In this document: piece after piece, positions 25,252 through 33,228 of the stretch
Numbering within the stretch: position 1 is the first letter of the stretch
How the letters are laid out: every line of letters starts with the position of its first letter
Source of the DNA: JBHJGS01 sp050331575
Lineage (GTDB): Bacteria; Pseudomonadota; Alphaproteobacteria; Sphingomonadales; Rhodothalassiaceae
Assembly (NCBI GenBank): GCA_050331575.1
Contig: JBHJGS010000034.1
Location: 1 to 36,560 of the forward strand
Direction: 5' to 3'
DNA length: 36,560 nucleotides
The notes under the pieces: model-generated
What the model saw: the letters and a program-made list of their open reading frames with translations, nothing else
Told to the model about the DNA's origin: nothing
Database searches by the model: none
Made by a program: the position numbers and the translations under genes

Positions 25252-25270
25252 TTGGAACCGTCTGGTTCAA
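25252..25270. promoter_or_regulatory. Second GGAACC/GGTTC operator-like palindrome
   Basis: TTGGAACC-GTCT-GGTTCAA is a near-perfect palindrome sharing the GGAACC half-site with 25173-25188. The two centres are about 80 bp apart, which would allow paired binding and looping. Confidence 0.55.
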
Positions 25271-25285
25271 AACACATGGCTGTGA

Positions 25286-25307
25286 TTATGGACTTTTTGG
25301 TCCATAA
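25286..25307. promoter_or_regulatory. Operator palindrome TTATGGAC-N6-GTCCATAA near the TetR gene
   Basis: Perfect 8-bp arms, TTATGGAC and GTCCATAA, are separated by TTTTTG, 34 bp before the TetR ATG. A further half-site TGGACCAT lies at 25320-25327. Position fits autorepression of the TetR gene or a joint site for both promoters. The half-site differs from the GGAACC pair, so two proteins may act here. Confidence 0.6.
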
Positions 25308-25341
25308 CCTTATCTGTCTTGGACCATGAAGGGAGGTGGCC

Positions 25342-25926
25342 ATGGCCAGACCGCGGGAATTTGACATGGACGAGGCGCTGGAAGGCGCCATGCAGACCTT
25401 CTGGGCGCGCGGCTATCGCGCCACGGCTCTGCCCGACCTCTTGGCCGGCATGGGGCTGAGTCGCGGAAGCCTGTATAAGGCCTTCGGCGACAAAAAGCGG
25501 GTCTTCCTAGACGCGCTGGCCCGGTATGATCGGCAGGCCGTGGAGGCCTCCTTGGCGACGCTCACCGACCCTGCCGAACCCAACGGCGCCCACCGTATCG
25601 CGCGGCTGTTCGACGCTATCGTCGCCGGCGTGCGGGCGGGTGACCGGCGCGGCTGCTTGTTGTGCAACACCGCCGCTGGCGCCGCTGCGGACGATGCGGA
25701 GATTGCTATGCGGGTGCAGGCGATGATGACGCGCCTGACGCGCGGCTTTGAGGCGGCCTTGGCGGACTTGCCGCCGGATCAGGCGCTAACGCCGGCGCAA
25801 TGCCGGGAACGCGCGCGCGGATTGACTGCAGCCTATATCGGCCTGCGCGTGCTGGCGCGCGCCGGCACGGAGCCGGCTGTTCTTCAAGACATTGGCCGCA
25901 GCGCGCTGGACCAGGCGGTTGCCTGA
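25342..25926 (+). CDS. TetR/AcrR family transcriptional regulator
   Basis: 194 aa from ATG 25342, with GGGAGG five bases upstream. The TetR DNA-binding domain covers about 8-55: ALEGAMQTFWARGYRATALPDLLAGMGLSRGSLYKAFGDKKRVF. The ligand domain has RRGCLLCNTA with Cys105 and Cys108. The CxxC pair in an otherwise common GCLL.N motif could sense oxidants or electrophiles, as in some NemR/AcuR relatives (inference). It is divergent from DUF417, with operator palindromes between them, so it probably represses both genes. Confidence 0.92.
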   Translation: MARPREFDMDEALEGAMQTFWARGYRATALPDLLAGMGLSRGSLYKAFGDKKRVFLDALARYDRQAVEASLATLTDPAEPNGAHRIARLFDAIVAGVRAGDRRGCLLCNTAAGAAADDAEIAMRVQAMMTRLTRGFEAALADLPPDQALTPAQCRERARGLTAAYIGLRVLARAGTEPAVLQDIGRSALDQAVA

Positions 25927-26504
25927 CTGCAGGACAGCCCAGGCGTGTCTATCGGTCTGGCACAGCCGTCCAAGCGGCCAGCCGAATTTCCTTTTAATAA
26001 ATCGTTTCATTCTACCCTTCAGGTTTGATCAACTTTTCGTGATTGAACAAAGATTTAATTAATGTTCACGCTCCTTTCTTCGCAACGATCCCAAGTCTGC
26101 CGCCCTTCAGCACACGTCCCGCAGCATCCAAACGCACTGTCCGCTCTCTTGCGATTATCCGGAGACGTGGCAAGACTGCGCTGGCAACTCTTGCGAAAGT
26201 CCCGGTCCTGGGTGGATGCAGTTGGGAGCTGAGAGGGAGCGCACAGGCGTGTCAGAAGACGTCCGTGGTGTGGCCTTTCCAATTGGCCGCAACCTTCGGT
26301 GGACTGTGATGATTATCTGATAGCGAGCTTCCGATCTCGGGCGATCGTTCGTGGCGCTCGGGACATGGGCGTTAAGGCAAGACTGGGCTATGCGGCGCGG
26401 GGCATATGTGGTTATGGTCTGAACCGTAGGGCCTTAAATTGAGTCAACAAAAGATTGTGCCTTAAGGGGCGCTTCTTGTCAAACAGTCTGGAGGGATGTA
26501 ACAA
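25927..26504. other. 578-bp stretch without a convincing gene
   Basis: This gap is AT-richer at 25988-26070 than its surroundings and has no clear rRNA, tRNA or terminator. Two overlapping open frames (26043-26309 plus, 26055-26282 minus) have no good RBS and no family I recognise. The minus one has a Cys-rich GCCGTCAEG run seen in spurious intergenic frames. The direct repeat GCCTTAA occurs twice (26430-26436 and 26459-26465), shortly before the matrixin operon start, and may mark its promoter region. Otherwise I see nothing. Confidence 0.5.
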
Positions 26505-27029
26505 ATGTCCGTAACTACCAAAGCGCGCGCTGCTCGGTTGGCGCTCGCGGCTGCAACGGCGCTGGCACTGATGCCGGCGGCGCACGCCACCACGTTGAAG
26601 AAGGAAATGCTGGTGGATGCTGCGGCCCAATCCCAAGCCATCGTGATCGCTGAGGCCTTGGAAAGCCATAGCGAGCGGATCGACGGTCAGATCTATACCC
26701 TGACCACCTTCAAGGTCAGCGAAACCGTGCAGGGCTCGGCCGGGCAGACGGTCACCGTCGCCACGCCCGGCGGTCGCGACACCTCACGCAAATATCCGGT
26801 CTCTGAGGTCGTGGCCGGCAGCCCGCGCTTCATCGTCGGCCAAAAGCAGTGCCTGATGCTACAAGGCAATGGCGTTGGCGGCGCCATGCAGGTGGTCGGC
26901 TTCAACCAGGGATTGTTCGACGTGGAAGGCAGCGGAGAGGAACTGCGCATCGTTCTGCCCGACGGTGCACTGACCGTCGACGAGTTCCGTGCCGCCATCG
27001 CCAAACGGCGCACCGACGTGTCCCAATAG
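26505..27029 (+). CDS. Small secreted beta-domain protein paired with a metzincin
   Basis: 174 aa from ATG 26505 with GGAGG ten bases upstream. A signal peptide ends near AHA (about residue 28). The mature part has QAIVIAEALESHSERIDG, IYTLTTFKVSETVQGSAGQT, and VAGSPRFIVGQKQCLMLQG. I recognise this pattern from uncharacterised secreted proteins that often precede or are fused to matrixin-type proteases. It is predicted to be mainly beta. It sits 21 bp before the metzincin gene and should share its transcript. It may be a chaperone, propeptide-like inhibitor or specificity partner of the protease (inference). No enzyme motif is seen. Confidence 0.75.
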   Translation: MSVTTKARAARLALAAATALALMPAAHATTLKKEMLVDAAAQSQAIVIAEALESHSERIDGQIYTLTTFKVSETVQGSAGQTVTVATPGGRDTSRKYPVSEVVAGSPRFIVGQKQCLMLQGNGVGGAMQVVGFNQGLFDVEGSGEELRIVLPDGALTVDEFRAAIAKRRTDVSQ

Positions 27030-27050
27030 GTCTTCGGGAGGGAAAATCAG

Positions 27051-28970
27051 ATGAAACAGTTATGGTTTGCGGCGGCAGCGCTTGCGTTGTCCGGCACCGC
27101 ATTGGCCGGCGGCAATCTAGAGACGCTGGAAGCGGTCGCAGAAGTTGAGGGTGGCTCGATCCTACAGGCGATCCCGATCAAATGGGATAAGCGCTGCGTG
27201 CCGGTTGAATACACCCTCGACACCACGCAATTGCCCAATGCCCTGGTTGAGGGCGTGGACGAGATCTCCGCAGAGGATCTGGCCGATGAGATACAAGCCA
27301 GCCTGGATCCATGGAACGAGATTCCGACCTCCTACATCGACATGCAGTTGACCCGCGTCGGCGAATTCGGACTCGGTCCGCGCGAGTTTGACTTCATCAA
27401 TCAGGTGACCTTCGATACTGCGCCCGGATTCGGCGCCTTGGCCTCTTCACCGTCAACCTCCTTGAACGCGGACGTCGAATTCGTCGCCGGTGATGATATC
27501 GACGGCGACGGCGATAGCGATGTTTTCGATCCCGCTGACTTCCCCGGCCAGGAGACGTGCTTCGACGCCGACAATGACGGCGACATCGAATTCCCGGCCG
27601 GCTTTTACGAAGCGGGCACGATCCTGGACAATGACGTGCAGTTCAGCGAAACCGTCTCCTGGGAGCTTGAACCATCCGGCGACGTGTCTCCGGCCGGGGG
27701 GTCGTTCGCTGATATTCTTGGCGTTTCGGTTCATGAGTTCGGCCATTCTCACGGCCTGTCGCACACGCTGCTGAACCAGATCTCGGCGTCTGACGGAACC
27801 GGGGCAACCATGTTCCCATTCATCGATACCGGCGATCCGGACACGGAAGCGTCGGCGGCAACGCCCAGCATGGATGATATCGCCTGGTCGTCGTTCGTCT
27901 ATCCTGAGGGCTCCGAGGCCACCGGCATTGCCGCCCTGCAAGAGGGCGATATCGCCTTTGATGATGAATTCGGCGTGATCACCGGGATCGTCTTCCAAGA
28001 CGGTGTGCCGGTGCTGGGCGCCAATCTTTCCGCGGTGGACATTGGCAGCGGTGAGACCTTGGTTGACGGCTTTTCAGGCTTCGCCTTGTTGTTTGAAAGC
28101 GATGCCGGAGCCTTGTTCTTATTGGCAACGCCGGCGACCAGCATCGCCGATCCGTTCTACCGCTTGCCGGTGCCGGAGGGCATGTATCAGCTGATCTTGC
28201 AGGCGACGGACGGTGATCCCGCCCCGTCGACCTCCATTTCCTTCACCACACAGGTCGGCGACCTCTTCGGCCAGCAGGCATTCACCGAAGAAATCGTCGG
28301 CCCCGGTGCGGCTGAAGATGCCGTAGAATTCCGTCCCGATCAGGCCAAGCGCATTCGTATCCGCCCCGGTCGCGAGGTTCGTGCCGATGCGATCACCAAT
28401 GACGCCACCATTGTGAGTGCCCTGGTCGATGGTATCGACTTCATCGGAACCGGTGCGGCGATCGGGCCGGAGGTGGTCCGCTATGCGCAGCGCTTCCCGA
28501 ACGAAGACATTCTGCCGATCCTGCAAAGCGGTGGCGTGCTGGCCAACGGCCTGTTCCAGGCCGGCGTGCTGGATGCCTCGCAGGTCCCGGAATTCGCCCG
28601 GGCCGTCTTGGCGATCGGCCGGATTGATGCAGACGGCAATGCGGTGATCGACCTGGACAATGCGCTGGCGGAAGAAGCCCCGTTCCTGGCTCAGGACAGC
28701 GACCTGGCGCCTTTCTTTATCCGCGCATCCGTCGGTGTCAGCCGGATCCTGGCGCGGTCCTTGGAGAGCGATCCGACGCTGGATGTCTTCCTGGTGCTGG
28801 AAACCCTCCCGGACTCGGAGGCGGATATCGGCCCCAGCGGCATTGAGCCGTTGCTGGCGCTGGAGGATAGCAATCCCCAGGGCAATTCCTTCTTGTCCGC
28901 CGATGGCGGGCCGTTCGCCCCGATCGGCTTCAACTGGGCGGTGGAATTGGTGTTCGCGCCGGCCTTCTAG
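27051..28970 (+). CDS. Secreted matrixin-like metzincin metalloprotease
   Basis: 639 aa from ATG 27051 with GGGAGG upstream. The signal peptide (about 1-20) ends ALAGG. The zinc site HEFGHSHGLSH (His228, Glu229, His232, His238, Gly235) is a full metzincin motif, and Met254 in ATMFPF is the Met-turn. Just before it, two Asp-rich loops, DDIDGDGDSD (148-157) and DADNDGDIE (172-180), look like calcium-binding EF-hand/TSP3-type loops inserted in the catalytic domain. The second half (about 300-639) has FGVITGIVFQDGVPVLGANLSA, a carboxypeptidase-regulatory-like beta segment, and a helical acidic region. The protein is strongly acidic, as expected for a calcium-stabilised secreted enzyme. Substrate unknown. 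Confidence 0.88.
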   Translation: MKQLWFAAAALALSGTALAGGNLETLEAVAEVEGGSILQAIPIKWDKRCVPVEYTLDTTQLPNALVEGVDEISAEDLADEIQASLDPWNEIPTSYIDMQLTRVGEFGLGPREFDFINQVTFDTAPGFGALASSPSTSLNADVEFVAGDDIDGDGDSDVFDPADFPGQETCFDADNDGDIEFPAGFYEAGTILDNDVQFSETVSWELEPSGDVSPAGGSFADILGVSVHEFGHSHGLSHTLLNQISASDGTGATMFPFIDTGDPDTEASAATPSMDDIAWSSFVYPEGSEATGIAALQEGDIAFDDEFGVITGIVFQDGVPVLGANLSAVDIGSGETLVDGFSGFALLFESDAGALFLLATPATSIADPFYRLPVPEGMYQLILQATDGDPAPSTSISFTTQVGDLFGQQAFTEEIVGPGAAEDAVEFRPDQAKRIRIRPGREVRADAITNDATIVSALVDGIDFIGTGAAIGPEVVRYAQRFPNEDILPILQSGGVLANGLFQAGVLDASQVPEFARAVLAIGRIDADGNAVIDLDNALAEEAPFLAQDSDLAPFFIRASVGVSRILARSLESDPTLDVFLVLETLPDSEADIGPSGIEPLLALEDSNPQGNSFLSADGGPFAPIGFNWAVELVFAPAF

Positions 28971-28976
28971 GGCGTT

Positions 28977-29008
28977 ATCCGATCAATCGCGATCGCGATT
29001 GATCGGAT
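28977..29008. repeat. Perfect 32-bp palindrome after the metzincin gene
   Basis: The left arm ATCCGATCAATCGCGA (28977-28992) is followed directly, with no spacer, by its exact reverse complement to 29008. It begins six bases after the metzincin stop. The centre is GCGATCGC. As RNA it would need a short loop; as DNA it could form a cruciform or bind a dimeric protein. Confidence 0.9.
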
Positions 29009-29067
29009 CAACAGGCCCGCGGTCGATGGGGCGAGCCACCTTCCTCTAAGGTCGCCCCCAAAGAAAC

Positions 29068-29104
29068 GGCATGGGCGGAGCCTTGATCAGGCTCCGCCCA
29101 TGCC
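29068..29104. terminator. Strong bidirectional terminator
   Basis: GGCATGGGCGGAGCCT (29068-29083) pairs perfectly with 29089-29104 around a five-base TGATC loop, giving a 16-bp stem. It is followed by TTTTG on the plus strand and preceded by AAGAAAC, which gives T-rich DNA on the other strand. It sits between the convergent metzincin and aminotransferase genes and should end both transcripts. A looser hairpin (GGGGCGA to TCGCCCC, about 29028-29059) lies just before it. Confidence 0.88.
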
Positions 29105-29142
29105 TTTTGAGGGATCAGACCGAGGGGCTCAGATCAGGGTGC

Positions 29143-30420
29143 TCAGACCAGGGCGCGCAGGGCCGGGACGAGCGCCTTGACCTCGTCCGCAGAGGTGTAA
29201 AGCGCCGGCGAGACACGCACGCAATCGCCCTTGGCCGGACCGCTTCGCCGCACCGTAAAAATGCCGTGCCTCTCGGCCAACTGCGTCACCACCTGATCAT
29301 TGGCCTCCGCCGAGGTCCGACCGCTTAGGCGAAACGATGTCATCGCAGCGGCCAGGCCTGGCTCGTCCGGCGTCAGGATCTCAATGCCGGTGATCTGACG
29401 CGCCTGGGCCACCCAAAGGTCGCGCAGATAGCGCAGCCGGGCCTGTTTGCCCGCCACACCGATGCTTTCGTGAAAGTCCAGGGCCGCCGGGATCGTCAGC
29501 GGGGCTGCGAAATGCAGTGCGCCGGTATGGGCGCGGGTACGGATCTGTTCCACCGGTCCGGGCTCGCCCATGAACGGATCGATGGCGGCCAAACGGGTCT
29601 TGCGGATATAGATCAACCCACACCCCAAGGGCGCGCCAATCCATTTGTGCAGATTGATGCCGATGAAATCCGCGCCCGTGCCGGCAAAATTAAAATCGAT
29701 CTGACCGATCGCATGGGCGGAATCGAGGATCACATCGACGCCACGCGCCTGGGCCAACGGGATGATTGCCTCGATCGGATGGATCAGCCCGGTCAGATTA
29801 TTCACGTGGGTTAGCAGCATCATGCGGATGTGCGGATGAGCCTCCAAGGCTTCAGCATACGCATCGACAAGGGCCTGCCGGCTGGCTGGTTCGGGAAGAT
29901 CGATACGGATCACGTCGGCGCCGCGATGCTGCTGCAGCCAGGCCATGGCGGTCTTCATCGCGCTATAGTCCAAATCGGCATAAAGGACGCCGTCGCCCGG
30001 CTTTAGCCGATTATAGCCCGCAATCAGGATCTGCAGCGCTTCAGTGGCTGAGCGCACCAAAAGCAGTTCGTCCGGATCGACGCTGAGAAAGTCTGCCAAC
30101 CGCGCATAGACCGCGGCCAAGTCACGGCCGAACCGGCGCCGGACATAATAGCTGCCCTCCCGGTTTACCCGCTCCGTCTGCTCCACGAACGCAGCCTTCA
30201 CCGGCGCGCTCATCACACCCCAATAGCCGGCCTCCAGATTGATGATGTCGGCTGGCTGATCATACAAAGCGGCGATCTGCGCCCAATAGCGCTCGTCGCG
30301 TGCCAGCGCTTCCGGGCTGATCGCCGGCTTTGCCGGCACACCGGCGCTGGCCCGCGCCAGCCCGGCCACGGCCAGCCCGCCCACACCACCCAGAACGCCG
30401 CGCCGCGACAGCGATGCCAT
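29143..30420 (-). CDS. Tat-exported PLP-dependent class V aminotransferase-fold enzyme
   Basis: 425 aa from ATG 30420 with GGAGGGG upstream; the longer frame upstream belongs to the preceding gene. The leader MASLSRRGVLGGVGGLAVAG is a twin-arginine signal with cleavage near ASA. The PLP site is complete: VRSATEALQ phosphate region (122-130), LDSAHAIGQ with Asp233 and His236, and the Schiff-base Lys259 in GINLHKWIGAP. It resembles isopenicillin N epimerase-like members of class V. Tat export fits a cofactor loaded before translocation. It is 14 bp downstream of the M14 peptidase gene in one operon. The reaction is unknown: an epimerase, lyase or transaminase of exported peptides or amino acids is possible. 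Confidence 0.88.
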   Translation of the reverse strand: MASLSRRGVLGGVGGLAVAGLARASAGVPAKPAISPEALARDERYWAQIAALYDQPADIINLEAGYWGVMSAPVKAAFVEQTERVNREGSYYVRRRFGRDLAAVYARLADFLSVDPDELLLVRSATEALQILIAGYNRLKPGDGVLYADLDYSAMKTAMAWLQQHRGADVIRIDLPEPASRQALVDAYAEALEAHPHIRMMLLTHVNNLTGLIHPIEAIIPLAQARGVDVILDSAHAIGQIDFNFAGTGADFIGINLHKWIGAPLGCGLIYIRKTRLAAIDPFMGEPGPVEQIRTRAHTGALHFAAPLTIPAALDFHESIGVAGKQARLRYLRDLWVAQARQITGIEILTPDEPGLAAAMTSFRLSGRTSAEANDQVVTQLAERHGIFTVRRSGPAKGDCVRVSPALYTSADEVKALVPALRALV

Positions 30421-30434
30421 CAGGCCCCTCCGTG

Positions 30435-33116
30435 CTAGTAGCGGCCGCCGCCGCGGCTGTGCGCAGGCCCGCGAAACAGGATGTTCGCCAGCATCACGTC
30501 CAGCCCTGGCTGATAGGCGCGCGTGGCGATGTCCGCGGTGATCGCGGTGACGATGCCGCGGCCTTTGGGCACCACCATCATCAGCGGCTTGAAGGCCAGC
30601 TGTGCGCGATTCTCTTCCCACACCAAGCCGGAGGCGACCAGATCGGCCGGCCCCGCGAAGCGCACCGCATTGACCCCCTCGTCCCGCTTCAATGGCGTGA
30701 ACACATCTTCCCCCCGGATCAGAGAATGGATCCGCGGCGGCAAGCCCACCGTCGACCAATGGTCCGGGTCGGTCTCAGCGGTCAGGATCGCGCCGGGCAG
30801 CCGATCCGGCGGCACCGCCTGGGGCAGGATCTGCTGCTCATAAGCCTCGGCGGTGTCCAGGCGCACGCCGGGCACGCGGTCGGTCTCGTCCTCCGGCGGC
30901 TCCTGCAAGGCGCTGTCCTCTGGCCGCCAGGCCTGCTCCAGCCGGCTGGTGATCAGATCGACCTCCTTGTCAGCCAAAAACGCCGCCCCGCCGGCAATGC
31001 CCAGCAGCACGCCGCCTTCCTCGGCGAAGTCGGTCAAGGTCTCGGCCAGGCCGTCGATGCCGGCATAGCCCGAGCCGTCCGGCACGATCACCACGTCATA
31101 GGCTGACAGATCTGCCTGCGCGAGCGTGCGGGTGCGCATCGGCGTGACCGGATAGCCAAGGCGCCGCTCGATCACGAAGCGCAGATTGCCCGGAGAATAG
31201 ATGCCCGTGGGCTCATCCCAGGCCAGCGCGATCTTCGGCGGTCGCAGCGTCACCACATTGCCGGAGCCGAAATTGGGCCCCTCGGTCACCCAGCTGCTGT
31301 CCACGCCGATCACCTCCGCCCCGGTCCGGGCGGAAAAATCCGCCAGCTGCCGGGCCAGATCATCGGGATTGTCCTGCACCTTGAAGATCAGCGTGCCGCG
31401 CGGATAGCCAACGCCTTGATGCGTGAAGGCCAGATCGGTGGAGGTAACCGTCAAGCCGGCGCGCAGGGCATGGGCCAACAGTTCTGCGGCATCATGCTCA
31501 CCCCACGGCACCAGAAACGCCACCTGGGCGTCGGCATTGGTCACGGCCGCCTTCGGCCCGTCTTGCGGGCGCACCGGCCGGCTTTCTGTGTCAATCGCGC
31601 GCTCGCAGCGGTCAGCCTGGACATTGAAAGTCAACGGCAGCGACCAGGCCGAGATATCATACATCTCCACCGGCAAGCCCTTGGCGCGGCGGCGCTCCTG
31701 CTCGGCCAGGAAGGCCTCGTCGATGGGCATGTCGGTATCCATCAGCACGCGCACCAACCGCTTCATCGGTTGGGCCAGATCAATCACATAGCTGCCCGCT
31801 TCATAGGCGGTGCCGCAAGCGGAAAACCCCTGGGTCGCCCGCGCCACCTCCACACCCTGCCGCGCCAGGAGGCGGGCCAGATCATCCGCCCCGGCCTGAT
31901 TGGCCTGAACCGGCAGGACATAACTGCGCAGGCCCTCGCTGCGGCCCTCCTCCACGGCACTCTGGCGGAACGCATAGAAGGCGCGCCACAGATCAGCGCG
32001 ATTGTCCGCCGCCACCTCCGCAGCCGACATCGACGCCAGGAAATGGTTGCGCACCCCATCGGCATAGGTCAGCAGATCGCCATCCTCCTGCCGGAACACC
32101 AGGCCGCGAGCGGAGGCCTGCTCATAGGTCTGGCTCAAAGAGCCGTAATAGCTGGGCCAGGTGTCGCCATAGCCGGGATAGAAACTGTCGAACACCTCGC
32201 GGGCGAAATAGTCGATGCCGAACCGGTCGAACCAGCGCGCGGTGTTCTGGCCGATCTTGGTCTTCGCCGCACGCAGTTCCGGCGGCTGGTGAATATTGTA
32301 GGGCTTGGCCGAGGGGGCGAAATAATAGGTCGAATCGCCGCCCATCTCATGGGCGTCAACCAGGATCAGCGGCAGCCATTTCAGCACCGCGGCGACCTTG
32401 CCCTGGGATTCGGGCTGGCTGAGAATGTACCAGTCGCGGTTCAGGTCGAACAGATAATGGTTGGTGCGGCCATAAGGCCAGGCCTCGTCATGCTCCAGGG
32501 CCTGGCGGTCGGCCAGCGGCTCCAGCCCCAGCCCCTGTTCGAAACCGGCGATGAAACGGGCCCGCCCGTCCGGATTCTGCAGCGGATCGATGAACACAAT
32601 GGTCTTGTCCAGAATGGCGTCGACCCGGGCGTCCCCGCGGCTGGCCAGCAGATGATAGGCGGTCAGCAGAGCCGCGTCAGTGGTGGAAATCTCATTGCCG
32701 TGCACCGCATAGCTCAACCACACGGTTGCCGGCAGATCCGCGATCAGCGGCTCCGCCTCATCCGGCGGCGTGCGCCTAGGATCGGCCAGAGTCTGGATCT
32801 GGTCCTGGATGGCATCAAGTCGAGCGATGGTGTCCGGCCCGGCGATGATCGCGTAGACCAGCGGCCGGCCCTCCCAGCTGGTGGCATAGCGGACCAGCCG
32901 CATGCGCTCGGGATTGGCCTCTTGCAGGGCGTTCAGATAGGCGATCGCCTCGGCCGGCCGGGTCAGCCGGCTGCCCATTTCATGGCCCAACACCTCTTCA
33001 ATCGTCGGCTGATCCGGGTCATAATCGGCATCCGGGAAGAAAAAGTCCGGCGGCGCGGCGATTGCGCTCAGGCTCAGCAACAGGCACGAACAGGCGAAGG
33101 CCAGACGGGCAAGCAT
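30435..33116 (-). CDS. Exported M14 family zinc carboxypeptidase-like protein with amidotransferase-like tail
   Basis: 893 aa from ATG 33116. The signal peptide covers about 1-20 (LSLSAIAA). The M14 catalytic part has HGNE (His139, Glu142), NPDGRARF (181-188), the Asn-Arg pair in FDLNRDWY (223-230) and the third zinc ligand His256 in LVDAHEMGG. This is followed by a long middle region. Near residues 680-780 a class I glutamine-amidotransferase-like domain appears (YDVVIVPDGSGYAGIDGLAE, then GIAGGAAFLAD). Its nucleophile Cys is replaced by Ala, so it is probably structural. M14 members release C-terminal residues from peptides; some act on peptidoglycan. The catalytic general base Glu is not pinned down. 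It heads an operon with the Tat-exported PLP enzyme. Confidence 0.9.
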   Translation of the reverse strand: MLARLAFACSCLLLSLSAIAAPPDFFFPDADYDPDQPTIEEVLGHEMGSRLTRPAEAIAYLNALQEANPERMRLVRYATSWEGRPLVYAIIAGPDTIARLDAIQDQIQTLADPRRTPPDEAEPLIADLPATVWLSYAVHGNEISTTDAALLTAYHLLASRGDARVDAILDKTIVFIDPLQNPDGRARFIAGFEQGLGLEPLADRQALEHDEAWPYGRTNHYLFDLNRDWYILSQPESQGKVAAVLKWLPLILVDAHEMGGDSTYYFAPSAKPYNIHQPPELRAAKTKIGQNTARWFDRFGIDYFAREVFDSFYPGYGDTWPSYYGSLSQTYEQASARGLVFRQEDGDLLTYADGVRNHFLASMSAAEVAADNRADLWRAFYAFRQSAVEEGRSEGLRSYVLPVQANQAGADDLARLLARQGVEVARATQGFSACGTAYEAGSYVIDLAQPMKRLVRVLMDTDMPIDEAFLAEQERRRAKGLPVEMYDISAWSLPLTFNVQADRCERAIDTESRPVRPQDGPKAAVTNADAQVAFLVPWGEHDAAELLAHALRAGLTVTSTDLAFTHQGVGYPRGTLIFKVQDNPDDLARQLADFSARTGAEVIGVDSSWVTEGPNFGSGNVVTLRPPKIALAWDEPTGIYSPGNLRFVIERRLGYPVTPMRTRTLAQADLSAYDVVIVPDGSGYAGIDGLAETLTDFAEEGGVLLGIAGGAAFLADKEVDLITSRLEQAWRPEDSALQEPPEDETDRVPGVRLDTAEAYEQQILPQAVPPDRLPGAILTAETDPDHWSTVGLPPRIHSLIRGEDVFTPLKRDEGVNAVRFAGPADLVASGLVWEENRAQLAFKPLMMVVPKGRGIVTAITADIATRAYQPGLDVMLANILFRGPAHSRGGGRY

Positions 33117-33228
33117 CGGCAAGGCTCCAGTGATGGCAAGGCAAGAATCGGTCCCCACCCTTCCGCGTCTAACCGAAAAAGTGCCGCAGGCAAAGGCCGC
33201 CCCGTTGCAAGCCGGCCGGCCGGGCGGC

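Noticed and set aside
26055..26282. 75-codon minus-strand frame in the gene-poor island
   Set aside because: No RBS, unusual composition and no recognised family; overlapping plus-strand frame is equally unsupported.
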